From: Parapedobacter pyrenivorans
GTDB taxonomy: Bacteria; Bacteroidota; Bacteroidia; Sphingobacteriales; Sphingobacteriaceae
Length of the DNA stretch: 64,000 nucleotides
Assembly (NCBI RefSeq): GCF_014636865.1
Contig: NZ_BMER01000001.1
Span: 2,902,718 to 2,966,717, forward strand
Reading direction: 5' to 3'
The notes under the pieces are model-generated. The model was not told the origin of the DNA. It ran no database searches and worked only from the letters and a program-made list of their open reading frames with translations. Every line of letters begins with the position of its first letter. Positions within the stretch are counted from its first letter, which is position 1. The translations under genes and the position numbers were made by a program. Shown one piece after another: positions 45,196 through 52,780 of this stretch.

Positions 45196-45654
45196 TTATC
45201 GGCCGTCAGCCCACCGCTGCGGCTTCTTTTCGTTACGTGTTTTTATGCTTCGGTGGTATAGTACCCCACCCATTGCTGCCAATGCGGCGAGCCCCATGTT
45301 TACCCAGAAATGTGCCGTCCACGAAAGGCTGCTGAAGAGCTTGCCGCAGGCGCACACCACATTTCCATCAGGCTCAGATGCCGCGTAGGCGGTATAGCCG
45401 GCGAACGCCAAAAGCATCACGACCGAAGCCCAAAGGCCCCAGCGTCTTGTTCGCGGGTAAACCAATAGTCCGGTTACGGCCAGTTCGCCGATAGGCAGCC
45501 CCCACTCCAAAACCGCCTTTGCCCAGCCGGGCAGCGGTTGCTTGTATAGCTGGATACGGAATACCGTATGGTACCAAACTTTCTCGATGCCGGTATAAAA
45601 GAAAAGCATGGTGAGCAGAACGGTAATGATGAGCATGTAAGGTGTTGCTTTCAT
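45196..45654 (-). CDS. MauE/DoxX-family redox-associated membrane protein
   Basis: 152 residues from ATG 45654. Four membrane segments, with TGIEKVWYHTVFRIQLYKQP near 20-40, a CACGKLF cysteine pair near 105-111, and LSWTAHFWVNMGLAAL near 114-129. The MauE-like group of the DoxX fold handles thiol/disulfide chemistry in the inner membrane. The neighbourhood with TlpA thioredoxin fits this. On the same strand another frame stays open past its stop for ~45 codons (to ~45065), so a frameshifted C-terminal tail or a small extra gene cannot be ruled out. Confidence 0.8.
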   Translation of the reverse strand: MKATPYMLIITVLLTMLFFYTGIEKVWYHTVFRIQLYKQPLPGWAKAVLEWGLPIGELAVTGLLVYPRTRRWGLWASVVMLLAFAGYTAYAASEPDGNVVCACGKLFSSLSWTAHFWVNMGLAALAAMGGVLYHRSIKTRNEKKPQRWADGR

Positions 45655-45740
45655 AACGCTAAGGAAAGGTGAAAAGCCGCCGATGTGGCTAACCGAAACG
45701 ATAGCCGTGCAGCTATTTTTCCGGCGGATGGTCAAACCGG

Positions 45741-46718
45741 TCAATGCTGCTGGCGAAAGGCTGTGGGCGTTAGTCCGGTCTCGCGCTTAAAGGCGCGGAT
45801 GAGACTCTCGGCATACATAAAGCCTACCCGTTCGGCAATGGCGGTAAGCGAAAGTTCGGTATCCAGCAGCAGGTGCTTCGCCGCGTGGATACGCTGCATG
45901 CGTACAGCACAGGCAACGGAGATGCCATACTTAGCGGCATAGGCATGCCGAAGCGCGGGAGCCGACCATCCGAATTGCCGTGAAATCCCCTTTAGCCGCA
46001 TGGAGTACTTTTCGGCGTAGTGTGCTTCGATATGGGCCTGCACACCGTCGAGCATCGTGTCGATCGGGTGTATGGCGGGTTGCTGCTGCAATCGTTCGTG
46101 GTAAAGGGCTAGCAACCGGGCGAGGTATATCTTCAACGCGCCGTCCAATTCGTCGCCCCGCTTCGGGCAGTTCCGTATACGTTGGAGGGTGCGCTGCTCG
46201 TCTTGCATTAGCGTAGCCTCGCGAAGGCACAACGGCGGGTCGGCGTTGGTTTTCCATGCGTTTACGAGAGGATGCAGCTCGTTATACTGCCGCGTAAGCC
46301 ATACGAGGTATCCGTATGGAAACGCAACCAACAAGGTCTCATGTTGGCCGGGTGGCAGGTTAAAAAGGTAGTTGCCGGCAGGTAGGTAGCACCCGCAGTA
46401 CCTGCCCTTTTCCAGCCGGAAGGGTGCCCCGCCGTGCAGCAGTCTGTTTATGCGACCTTTGAGCTGGTATACAAACAAAACCAGGCCTTCGCCGAGCTGC
46501 AACTGCATGGCTTGGCCGCGGACAATATGTGCCGTATACAGGTAGATGCTGAATTGCCACCCTTCGACCAGTTGCAGAAATAAATGCGCTTCTGCATGTT
46601 CCAGCAGGCTGCGTTTAGCATAAGGTATCGGATAATCGCTGATCCTTACCGGATCGTTTAGTGCTTTGGCCGGCCGATCCGATGCCTGGGCAAAGCAAAT
46701 AGTTAGTGTTCTTTCCAT
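45741..46718 (-). CDS. AraC-family transcriptional regulator
   Basis: 325 residues. The C-terminal ~100 residues hold the double helix-turn-helix of AraC proteins: MRLKGISRQFGWSAPALRHAYAAKYG and IHAAKHLLLDTELSLTAIAERVGF, then RAFKRETGLTPTAFRQQ. The N-terminal part is a ligand or sensor domain without a strong family match. It precedes the MauE-like and DUF6520 genes on the same strand and may regulate them and the facing TlpA-SusC-SusD operon. Confidence 0.9.
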   Translation of the reverse strand: MERTLTICFAQASDRPAKALNDPVRISDYPIPYAKRSLLEHAEAHLFLQLVEGWQFSIYLYTAHIVRGQAMQLQLGEGLVLFVYQLKGRINRLLHGGAPFRLEKGRYCGCYLPAGNYLFNLPPGQHETLLVAFPYGYLVWLTRQYNELHPLVNAWKTNADPPLCLREATLMQDEQRTLQRIRNCPKRGDELDGALKIYLARLLALYHERLQQQPAIHPIDTMLDGVQAHIEAHYAEKYSMRLKGISRQFGWSAPALRHAYAAKYGISVACAVRMQRIHAAKHLLLDTELSLTAIAERVGFMYAESLIRAFKRETGLTPTAFRQQH

Positions 46719-46995
46719 GTGCTAAAAATGGATAGGTAGAAACTAAGGAATGGCAATTGGTGACAGAATCGTATCATGGGTTGATAGGCTTGGCTCGTCA
46801 AAGGACGAAAGCATTCGTCCGCCGGTAGACCTATTTCGTCCCGTTAAAGTCGGATTCCGTTTTGAATCACGCATAAAGTTAGTCAGGATTCCCATGTTTG
46901 CCGCTGTCGACAAGTTTATTCCGATGGCCAAAGGAAGCAGGGGATTCCGAAAACCTGAGTAAGAGAGTAGGATAAAACCTTAACACGGAGAAACC
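46719..46995. other. intergenic region upstream of micro-peptide gene
   Basis: Two overlapping open frames cover it (46750-46962 on + and 46743-46931 on -), both ~60-70 codons and without family resemblance. I see no clear promoter box. It probably carries the divergent control regions of the AraC gene and the micro-peptide gene. Confidence 0.3.
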
Positions 46996-47061
46996 ATGGA
47001 AGAAGAATCTTTTTTCCCGATTTTCGAAGAAGAACCAAAATGTGATCCCTGGATCTTTTAA
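46996..47061 (+). CDS. 21-residue acidic micro-peptide, candidate precursor or signal peptide
   Basis: The frame ATG 46996 to TAA 47061 encodes 21 residues: seven acidic residues (MEEESFFPIF, then EEEPK), one cysteine and an aromatic C-terminus (CDPWIF). GGAG at 46987-46990 sits five bases before the ATG, a better ribosome-binding site than most genes here have. A GC-rich hairpin follows directly, and then an acyltransferase-like gene and a two-component system, all on the same strand. It has no signal peptide or known leader motif. I propose a small substrate or signal, with moderate doubt because short frames occur by chance. Confidence 0.45.
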   Translation: MEEESFFPIFEEEPKCDPWIF

Positions 47062-47074
47062 TCGAGCATGAAGG

Positions 47075-47098
47075 TGCCCCGCAATAAGCGGCGGGGCA
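47075..47098 (+). terminator. hairpin between micro-peptide and acyltransferase-like gene
   Basis: TGCCCCGC and GCGGGGCA form a perfect 8-base stem with an 8-base loop, followed by TCATCCTGTTTTC. Placed between two same-strand genes it would act as a partial terminator or RNA stabiliser, giving more peptide than enzyme. Confidence 0.65.
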
Positions 47099-47137
47099 TC
47101 ATCCTGTTTTCAACCGTGTTTTCCAATAAACCCAGAA

Positions 47138-47992
47138 ATGAATTTCTATCAACAACTGACAGCCATGGCCAACGAAATCGAAGGTATCGATGTAATAACG
47201 TCCGAGGCATGGTACCGGCGCTTTGCAATTTTCAGCGCCAACCTGGGCTTAATGATACCAAATGTACCCATGGCAGATCATGTGGATTTATTCAAAAAGA
47301 CGATCCGTAACCAGTGCTGGGCAAAGGAAGAACAGCGCCATTTTCAGCAAATGGAGTATGCCCTGGATGATCCGGTAAGGGAAGTTATCGCAGGATTGCC
47401 TAAACAACCAGCCATTATTGCTACCTTCCATATGGGGTCATATCGATTGTTGGGGCAAGTGTTGGCCAAAATGGGCGTAAAGTTTTCCCTGCTTTTGGCC
47501 ACCAATATCGCCATTGATCAGGGTGAAACGTTCCGCAGATCGATCCACGACATCGGCGGTCCACTGCCAACGACATTTGACATCATCGATGCGGAGTCGC
47601 CTGCCGCTGGGTTGAAAATGCTGCGATCCCTAGGCAGGGGTGAAAGTTTATTGGCATATGTAGACGGCAATACCGGCGCGGGTAGCCAGCAGTCCAAGAC
47701 CATACCGGTGCCCTTTATGAACGGTACGTTACACGTCAGACAAGGGTTGCCTTGGCTGGCGTATAGGGCGGGTGTGCCATTGCATGTCATCCACTGCCTG
47801 CGGGGGGGACCGGGTCGTGCCAGGTTCAAGCTTGGTGTCAATCCGTTGCCAGGTAACAATGGATACACACCCATCGCTTCGGATATCCAACGGGCGATGC
47901 AGGTATTGTATGCCGATTTGGCTGCACACATAACAGATGATCCTTGGCAGTGGGAATGCTGGCTCTATCTGCAGCATTATTTACTAAAGTGA
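47138..47992 (+). CDS. divergent LpxL/HtrB-like (lysophospholipid) acyltransferase-family protein
   Basis: 284 residues. The fold pattern is that of lipid A late acyltransferases: PAIIATFHMGSYRLLGQVLAKMG near 91-113, DIGGPLPTTFDIIDA near 139-153, LGRGESLLAYVDGNTGAG near 167-184 and VPFMNGTLHVRQGLPWLAYRAGVPLHVIHC near 192-221. The canonical HxxxxD/E catalytic pair is altered: H98 is followed five residues later by R103. There is no N-terminal membrane segment. The gene lies between a micro-peptide gene and a sensor kinase, so acylation of a peptide or other small product is possible. Confidence 0.65.
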   Translation: MNFYQQLTAMANEIEGIDVITSEAWYRRFAIFSANLGLMIPNVPMADHVDLFKKTIRNQCWAKEEQRHFQQMEYALDDPVREVIAGLPKQPAIIATFHMGSYRLLGQVLAKMGVKFSLLLATNIAIDQGETFRRSIHDIGGPLPTTFDIIDAESPAAGLKMLRSLGRGESLLAYVDGNTGAGSQQSKTIPVPFMNGTLHVRQGLPWLAYRAGVPLHVIHCLRGGPGRARFKLGVNPLPGNNGYTPIASDIQRAMQVLYADLAAHITDDPWQWECWLYLQHYLLK

Positions 47993-48019
47993 GTAATTTT
48001 TTCGTAGGTTTTATGGGTG

Positions 48020-48052
48020 TTTAAACGATAATTTTTAATATTATCGTTTAAA
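48020..48052. promoter_or_regulatory. 13-base inverted repeat before kinase gene
   Basis: TTTAAACGATAAT and ATTATCGTTTAAA form a perfect 13-base inverted repeat with a 7-base spacer, ten bases before the kinase start. It lacks a T-run, so an operator is more likely than a terminator. Autoregulation by the downstream LytTR regulator is possible. Confidence 0.55.
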
Positions 48053-48062
48053 ATATAAGCCT

Positions 48063-49172
48063 ATGCAGCCAATTATACCTAGAAGCCCATGGTTTCATCG
48101 CGTGATTTTGCACAGTCGCTGGTGGCTACTCTATACGGCAGTGGTCTCCTCGCTCAACTTATTTGGCAGGCCAGTTCATTATGTTTTTGGTTACCTCATG
48201 GTCTGCTTGCTGATGGCTTTGACCTTTTATGCGCTACTGGTAATCCATTGGCATATCCGCAACAATTGGTTGAAAGCGGTAGGCTATCTGGTGGTAGCGG
48301 TGGCCATGCAATTGTTGTTGTTCGAGCTATTGAATGTTTGGCTGCCGAGTATCCACATTGAATTACAACGTCCTGTAAAAGCCATGACACTGCGTTCACT
48401 ATTCTTTGGTTTGAATATGTTTCTGGATGTTGCGCTAGGAGCCGTAGCTTATGCACTCCATCGAAAGGCAGTTAACGCACTGGAACAACAGCTCCAATTG
48501 GAACGGGCGTTGCATGCAAAGGAAGTCGAACGCTTAAACATGGAGGCGTTAGCGTTGCAACGTGAGTTGGAAAGGAGACGGGCAGAAAGTGCACAGTGGG
48601 TAACCGCGATGAATTCGCACGGTATTCGAAATGCTTACAATGCTATTTACCAATTGCTCTTAAAGAACGAAAAGATTGCAAACGGCTTTCTGGGCTTAAA
48701 AGCGATGCATGAATATGTGTTGGAAAATGCACCGGGCCAATCGGGAATGGTACCACTGAGACATGAAATAGAGATGCTACGAATATGGTCGAAGGTTTAT
48801 GAACTGGGATACCAATCAAATAGCTCATTGGATATCGAGGTGGCGACTCGGCTGCCGCCGATCTCGGTGCCTTCATTCAGTTACATCGTCTTTCTGGAGA
48901 ATGCATACGAACTGGGAGATAACGGAAACGCCGAACATCCCGTTCAGATCAGAATCAATATCGTCAAACAGCATGTCCATTTCAGGATCCGGAATAAGAA
49001 AATAACGAATAAAATGAAGAGCCGGTTTAAATCCGGTCGCCCATCAGGTTTGGGTATTAAAGGGGTACGACAGCGATTGGAATTGACCGATATTCCTTAT
49101 AACCTGGTAATTGAGGACCGCGACGACTTTTATACGGCTACTTTATCCATTGATTATACTAAACACATTTAA
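48063..49172 (+). CDS. LytS/YehU-type sensor histidine kinase (divergent)
   Basis: 369 residues. Four membrane segments at ~18-135, a short coiled coil at ~140-175 and a His_kinase/HATPase part follow. The phospho-acceptor histidine is in NSHGIRNAYN (H186); the family normally has NPHFLFNxLN, so the motif is divergent. The N-box ENAYELGDNG and the G-box GLGIKGVRQRLEL are near 282-291 and 333-345. Divergence in both boxes raises the question of reduced or atypical activity. It is followed after one base by its LytTR response regulator and preceded by the acyltransferase-like gene. Confidence 0.85.
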   Translation: MQPIIPRSPWFHRVILHSRWWLLYTAVVSSLNLFGRPVHYVFGYLMVCLLMALTFYALLVIHWHIRNNWLKAVGYLVVAVAMQLLLFELLNVWLPSIHIELQRPVKAMTLRSLFFGLNMFLDVALGAVAYALHRKAVNALEQQLQLERALHAKEVERLNMEALALQRELERRRAESAQWVTAMNSHGIRNAYNAIYQLLLKNEKIANGFLGLKAMHEYVLENAPGQSGMVPLRHEIEMLRIWSKVYELGYQSNSSLDIEVATRLPPISVPSFSYIVFLENAYELGDNGNAEHPVQIRINIVKQHVHFRIRNKKITNKMKSRFKSGRPSGLGIKGVRQRLELTDIPYNLVIEDRDDFYTATLSIDYTKHI

Positions 49173-49173
49173 T

Positions 49174-49965
49174 ATGGCTATCCTTCCTTATCCCCATCGT
49201 TTGCGGATTGTTGTTGTCGACGACCACCAATCCAGTATTGATGTAATTAATGCGCACGCCACCAAAATGGAAAACGTGTCGGTATCTTTGGCAACTACCG
49301 ATCCGTTTGAAGCGCTCCGTTTTATCCGACAGAACACCGTAGAAGCCGTTTTCCTCGACGTCCGGATGGATGTGATGGACGGATTGGAGTTCATTGAGCA
49401 ATTAGCTGATCCACCACCGATTGTACTGACCACAGCCTATGATGAATTTGCCCTGAAGGGCTATGAACTGGAGGTGGTGGACTACCTGTTGAAACCGATT
49501 GATTTTGCCCAGTTTGCCAAAGCTATTCATCGCGTCGAAAAAAAGCTGTTTGGCGTAGCAGCACCAACAGTGCCGATTGAAGAACGAGCAGATTCCCGTG
49601 TTATTTTGCCGGTTGAGCATAAGATGATCATGGTGAATCTAACGGATATCCTTGCCTTGGCGGCCCGCCGGAACACAACCGAAGTACATGTCCTTGGTCA
49701 GTACCATTTCTTGGACAGGCATACGAGTAAAGTATCTCGAGAAGTGATGGACATGGTCGTCAATAGGCCGTTTGGCGAATTGGTAGATAGCTTGCCTTAT
49801 CCACAGTTTGTACGGACACATCGTAGTTACGCAGTGGCGTTGGATATGATCGCCGAATTCAATGGAGGGTTTGTGAAGTTGTTCCATTTGCCGCAAAAAT
49901 CGTTCTCGGTTTCGGAAACCTACCGCGAAGAAATCAAGAACTTATTGAGTAAAGAAAATCAATAG
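49174..49965 (+). CDS. LytTR-family response regulator
   Basis: 263 residues from ATG 49174; the longer frame overlaps the kinase gene. The receiver domain (~10-130) has DD near 16-17, phospho-acceptor D62 in FLDVRMD, and VVDYLLKPIDF near 103-113. The LytTR DNA-binding domain (~150-260) has TTEVHVLGQYHFLDRHT and FVRTHRSYAVALDMI. It starts one base after the kinase gene, so the two form a cognate pair. LytTR proteins typically bind short repeats upstream of their targets; the inverted repeat before the kinase gene is a candidate. Confidence 0.92.
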   Translation: MAILPYPHRLRIVVVDDHQSSIDVINAHATKMENVSVSLATTDPFEALRFIRQNTVEAVFLDVRMDVMDGLEFIEQLADPPPIVLTTAYDEFALKGYELEVVDYLLKPIDFAQFAKAIHRVEKKLFGVAAPTVPIEERADSRVILPVEHKMIMVNLTDILALAARRNTTEVHVLGQYHFLDRHTSKVSREVMDMVVNRPFGELVDSLPYPQFVRTHRSYAVALDMIAEFNGGFVKLFHLPQKSFSVSETYREEIKNLLSKENQ

Positions 49966-50012
49966 TCCACATATGTTTAACATACTTTATTTAACGCTAA
50001 AAGGAGGCTCTT

Positions 50013-50315
50013 ATGGAAAACAACCCTTATTTATCTTACCCCAAAAAGGAAAGCGCGTTGGCGGAAGCTGTCGTAGCGCTACTTAACCAAATTGCAGAAC
50101 TGCTCAAGCAGTTGCTGGCCGGTCTGGGCAATCCCGCTCGTCGCCATGGGCTGCTACGACCTGAAGAGGTAATGACCATGCTCTGCATTACCGACCGTAC
50201 CCTGCGAAGGTATAATCAGCAAGGTATCCTCCGGCCCATCCGCTTTGGCGGCATGTACTTTTACCTGATGGATGAAATCATCGCATCGGGTAGAGGAGAT
50301 GCTACCGCCGGATAG
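50013..50315 (+). CDS. helix-turn-helix (excisionase/MerR-like) protein
   Basis: 100 residues. An AAGGAGG element (50001-50007) six bases before the ATG gives a strong ribosome-binding site. The C-terminal half is a MerR/HTH_17-type domain: LLRPEEVMTMLCITDRTLRRYNQQGILRPIRFGGMYFYL. The N-terminal half is an amphipathic helix (AVVALLNQIAELLKQLLAGL). Such proteins act as excisionases or as small regulators in mobile elements. It stands directly before the DUF6266 set, on the same strand. Confidence 0.8.
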   Translation: MENNPYLSYPKKESALAEAVVALLNQIAELLKQLLAGLGNPARRHGLLRPEEVMTMLCITDRTLRRYNQQGILRPIRFGGMYFYLMDEIIASGRGDATAG

Positions 50316-50326
50316 CTGCCTTCGTT

Positions 50327-50360
50327 GCTTCCCGCCGTCCGCATCGAGGCGGCGGGAAGC
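50327..50360 (+). terminator. GC-rich hairpin after HTH gene
   Basis: GCTTCCCGCCG and CGGCGGGAAGC form a perfect 11-base stem with a 12-base loop, 11 bases after the HTH gene. There is no clear T-run, so termination efficiency is uncertain. Confidence 0.6.
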
Positions 50361-50727
50361 ACAGGTATCAATATCCGTTCCCACTTCGGTATTCGTTGCG
50401 ACTTCCCTTTGATCTTGGTTTGGTCTCGGTTATACCTCGCTTTGCGCAGACCAATACGAGTGCAATACGAGGTAGCTCGGAGTGCAGAAGGAGCTCCCAA
50501 GCAACTCGTTATCTTTTCGCTTTCCAGTCTGGTACCCTGCACGGTTAGTCATCGTGTTGCCCGGCTAAACCCGGCTAAATCCGGCCAATGGTGGCCAATT
50601 CCGGTCAACTGCGGACAGCTGTTATTTTATTCTTTTTCAGGTGTTTATGTTTGCGTCGTCAGCGTTGGGCTACCAAAGGGTAGGACGCTGGCGATATGAA
50701 TTTTTACACTTAAAAAAGGAGGACATT
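50361..50727. other. long leader region upstream of DUF6266 genes with ten-base repeats
   Basis: No protein gene is supported here. The notable content is the block of six ten-base units at 50561-50620, listed separately. A ribosome-binding site (AAAGGAGG, 50714-50721) precedes the first DUF6266 gene. The rest shows no feature I recognise. Confidence 0.5.
50561..50620 (+). repeat. six imperfect ten-base tandem repeats
   Basis: The units are CCGGCTAAAC, CCGGCTAAAT, CCGGCCAATG, GTGGCCAATT, CCGGTCAACT and GCGGACAGCT. Period is exactly ten bases, close to one DNA helical turn, with the core CCGGcCAA drifting from unit to unit. It lies ~110 bases before the first DUF6266 gene. It could be a cooperative protein-binding array or simple slippage. 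Confidence 0.7.
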
Positions 50728-51366
50728 ATGGCAAAATTCATAAACGGTGCAATAGGCACTTTTTCGGGAAAAGTGGGAAGCATAATCGGCAGCAGCTGGC
50801 GCAACATCCACTACATGCGTGGTCTGCCGAAGAAACGCACGAAGCCGTTTTCGGAGGCGCAATTGGCACAGCAACAGCGTTTCGGGCTGATGGGTAAGTT
50901 CCTACTCCCACTCAAGGGGTTGTTTGAGATCGGCTTGGCCAACTTGGACGACGGCGAGGCTACGCTCTTCAACCAGGCGATGGGAATGAACCTGCCGGCC
51001 GTGACGGGCAGCTACCCGGAGTTTACCATCGACTACGGCAAGGTGCAATTCAGCAAGGGTGGATTGTTGAAGCCGCGGGGCGTAACGCTCACCGCCGGTG
51101 CGCAGGAGGTGACGGTAGCGTGGCGACCGGGGGTAACACCATTCAACGGCCACGCGGACGATGACGTGTACTTGCTGTTGTATGACCGCGAGCTGGAGGT
51201 GTTTTACACCACGGATGAGGTGGTGCAGCGCTCGGTTGGCGAGGCGGTCGTTCCCATAGATGACGACACGGTGGGGCATGATGCGGAGGTATGGCTGTTT
51301 TGCGTGAGCCGCGACGGTGCTTCGATATCGGAAACGGTGTATGGAGGTTCGGTATTGTGGGCGTAG
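50728..51366 (+). CDS. DUF6266 family protein (copy 1)
   Basis: 212 residues from ATG 50728 with AAAGGAGG upstream. N-terminal GAIGTFSGKVGSIIGSSWR and LPKKRTKPFSEAQLAQQQRFG are the DUF6266 hallmark. The family is Bacteroidota-specific and of unknown function; it is often found with DUF5675 genes, as here. The N-terminal part is basic and low in acidic residues, the C-terminal part a beta-rich domain (DDDVYLLLYDREL, AEVWLFCVSRDG). No signal peptide or membrane segment. A second, diverged copy follows after a hairpin. Confidence 0.75.
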   Translation: MAKFINGAIGTFSGKVGSIIGSSWRNIHYMRGLPKKRTKPFSEAQLAQQQRFGLMGKFLLPLKGLFEIGLANLDDGEATLFNQAMGMNLPAVTGSYPEFTIDYGKVQFSKGGLLKPRGVTLTAGAQEVTVAWRPGVTPFNGHADDDVYLLLYDRELEVFYTTDEVVQRSVGEAVVPIDDDTVGHDAEVWLFCVSRDGASISETVYGGSVLWA

Positions 51367-51394
51367 CTCGTGCTGCGACTAAAGTTTGACATGG

Positions 51395-51415
51395 ACCGGG
51401 GCCTTGTGCCCCGGT
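51395..51415 (+). terminator. hairpin between the two DUF6266 genes
   Basis: ACCGGGGC and GCCCCGGT form a perfect 8-base stem with a 5-base loop, then TCATTAAAAAGGAG, the ribosome-binding site of copy 2. Probably an attenuator or RNA-processing hairpin rather than an operon end. Confidence 0.6.
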
Positions 51416-51434
51416 TCATTAAAAAGGAGAGATC

Positions 51435-52070
51435 ATGGCAAAATTAACTGACTTGTTGGCGTTTTCGGGCGCTGTTGGCGATATGGTGGGTTGTAAGGGG
51501 CCGCACGGGTTTTACATCCGGAGCCGCCCACGGAAATCGCACAAAGAACCCACTGCAAGGCAATTGGAAGTGCGTGCGCGATTGGCATTGGTGATGGGCT
51601 TTTTAAAGCCACTCAAAGCGGTTATTCATCTGGGCTTTTCGGCCACCAATACCACAAGGACCAAGATGTCGGCAATGAATGCTGCGGCCTCGCATGTGCT
51701 CAACCATGCAATTGCTGGTGAATATCCCGACCTGCAGATCGAGCCTGAAGAGGTGCGGTTGAGCCGAGGCATGTTACAGGGTTTGGCAGACGTGGGAATC
51801 GGGATGTTGGGTACTTCGGTGGATGTGACCTGGTCGACCGAGCCGCCTCAATTCATCGGCTATCCGGACGACCGCGTAACGATCGTGGTTTATCATCCGG
51901 CGGAAAAGACCGTAATGGTTGGAAAGGTATCACGGGACGCGGGAGCGGTGTCGGTGGATGTCTCGGATGAACCGACCGGCAGTGAGCTGCTGGTGTACGC
52001 CTGCGTGTCGGATCGCGACAGGAAAGAGTTTTCGAATAGCCAGTTTTTGGGGAGAATTACCTATGAATGA
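51435..52070 (+). CDS. DUF6266 family protein (copy 2)
   Basis: 211 residues. Same layout as copy 1 but strongly diverged: LTDLLAFSGAVGDMVGCKGPHGFYIRSRPRK at the start, then ARQLEVRARLALVMGFLKPLKAVIHLGF, and the later DDRVTIVVYHPAEKTVMVG and LLVYACVSDRDRKE strands matching those of copy 1. Preceded by AAAAGGAGAG. It overlaps the DUF5675 gene by 8 bases. The two copies differ enough to suggest complementary rather than identical roles, for example two subunits. Confidence 0.7.
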   Translation: MAKLTDLLAFSGAVGDMVGCKGPHGFYIRSRPRKSHKEPTARQLEVRARLALVMGFLKPLKAVIHLGFSATNTTRTKMSAMNAAASHVLNHAIAGEYPDLQIEPEEVRLSRGMLQGLADVGIGMLGTSVDVTWSTEPPQFIGYPDDRVTIVVYHPAEKTVMVGKVSRDAGAVSVDVSDEPTGSELLVYACVSDRDRKEFSNSQFLGRITYE

Positions 52071-52521
52071 ACGACAAAGAATAAAAATAATCCGCGTGGC
52101 GCAGGGGAAGAACAGTACCCTGAGCCACCTCTATATCGGCAGCTTTTTCTGTTGCTACCTGCTGGAAGACAGCATCCGAACGGAGAAAATCCAGGGCCTT
52201 ACCTGCATCCCGGAGGGGGAGTATGGGCTTTCGCTCAATCCCTGGGCGGGCATGAACGCACGCTATGCGCCCAAATACCCCAAGCTGCACCAAGGCATGG
52301 TGGAGATCATCGAGATACCAAACTACAGCTTGGTGTTCATCCACATCGGCAATTACCATACGCAGACGGCAGGCTGCCCGCTCACGGGATCGTACTGGCA
52401 ACTGCTGGATGGCGACTACCAGGTGCTGCACTCCGCCGCAGCGTATAAGTACGTGTACCCGTTGCTGGTGGAGCAGATTGGGCTGGGTAATGATCGGGTA
52501 ATGGTAGAGAATCGGTTTTAG
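52063..52521 (+). CDS. DUF5675 family protein
   Basis: 152 residues from ATG 52063, overlapping the preceding gene by 8 bases. DUF5675 landmarks are LSHLYIGSFFCCYLLEDSIR near 20-40, IQGLTCIPEGEYGLSLN near 43-59, EIIEIPNYSLVFIHIGNYHTQTAGCPLTG near 84-112. The histidine, Gly-Asn and Cys pattern resembles L,D-transpeptidase or lysin-like folds, and DUF5675 is often annotated in phage and mobile-element contexts. A cell-wall or lysis-related role is possible but unproven. Its last bases form the left arm of a 17-base inverted repeat. Confidence 0.75.
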   Translation: MNERQRIKIIRVAQGKNSTLSHLYIGSFFCCYLLEDSIRTEKIQGLTCIPEGEYGLSLNPWAGMNARYAPKYPKLHQGMVEIIEIPNYSLVFIHIGNYHTQTAGCPLTGSYWQLLDGDYQVLHSAAAYKYVYPLLVEQIGLGNDRVMVENRF

Positions 52522-52706
52522 CCTGCTGCTCACCAACTGGATCTCCGGCGCTATGCTTGGATCTCCTAGGTTGGCTCTGCAGCAGGCTAAAACCGAATGG
52601 GGCAGGGGTATGGGGGCTTTCGCAACCCATCCAGCTGCTTAGCAAGCCCGTAAGGAACCTAGTGGCGTGAGCAGAGCGAGCGTTACAGTTCCGTTGGGCT
52701 TGCTAA
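52513..52706 (+). ncRNA. two large hairpins in the DUF5675 downstream region
   Basis: CGGTTTTAGCCTGCTGC (52513) pairs perfectly with GCAGCAGGCTAAAACCG (52579), a 17-base stem over a 49-base loop with TGGATCTCC occurring twice. TTAGCAAGCCC (52639) pairs with GGGCTTGCTAA (52696), an 11-base stem. CGTTACAGTT occurs twice (52681 and 52724). Candidates are a structured 3' region, a small RNA or remnants of mobile-element ends. No known RNA family is recognised. Confidence 0.45.
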
Positions 52707-52780
52707 CAGCACCCCACGTTACAGTTGCGGCGCGCGTCCAAAGTGCCTCCACATTTAATAGATCACAAAAAAGCTAAAAA

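Noticed and set aside
45065-45200. Continuous minus-strand frame after the MauE-like stop (VANSAITKAGSDVP region)
   Set aside because: No start codon and no family match; could be a frameshifted tail but the evidence is too thin for a separate gene.
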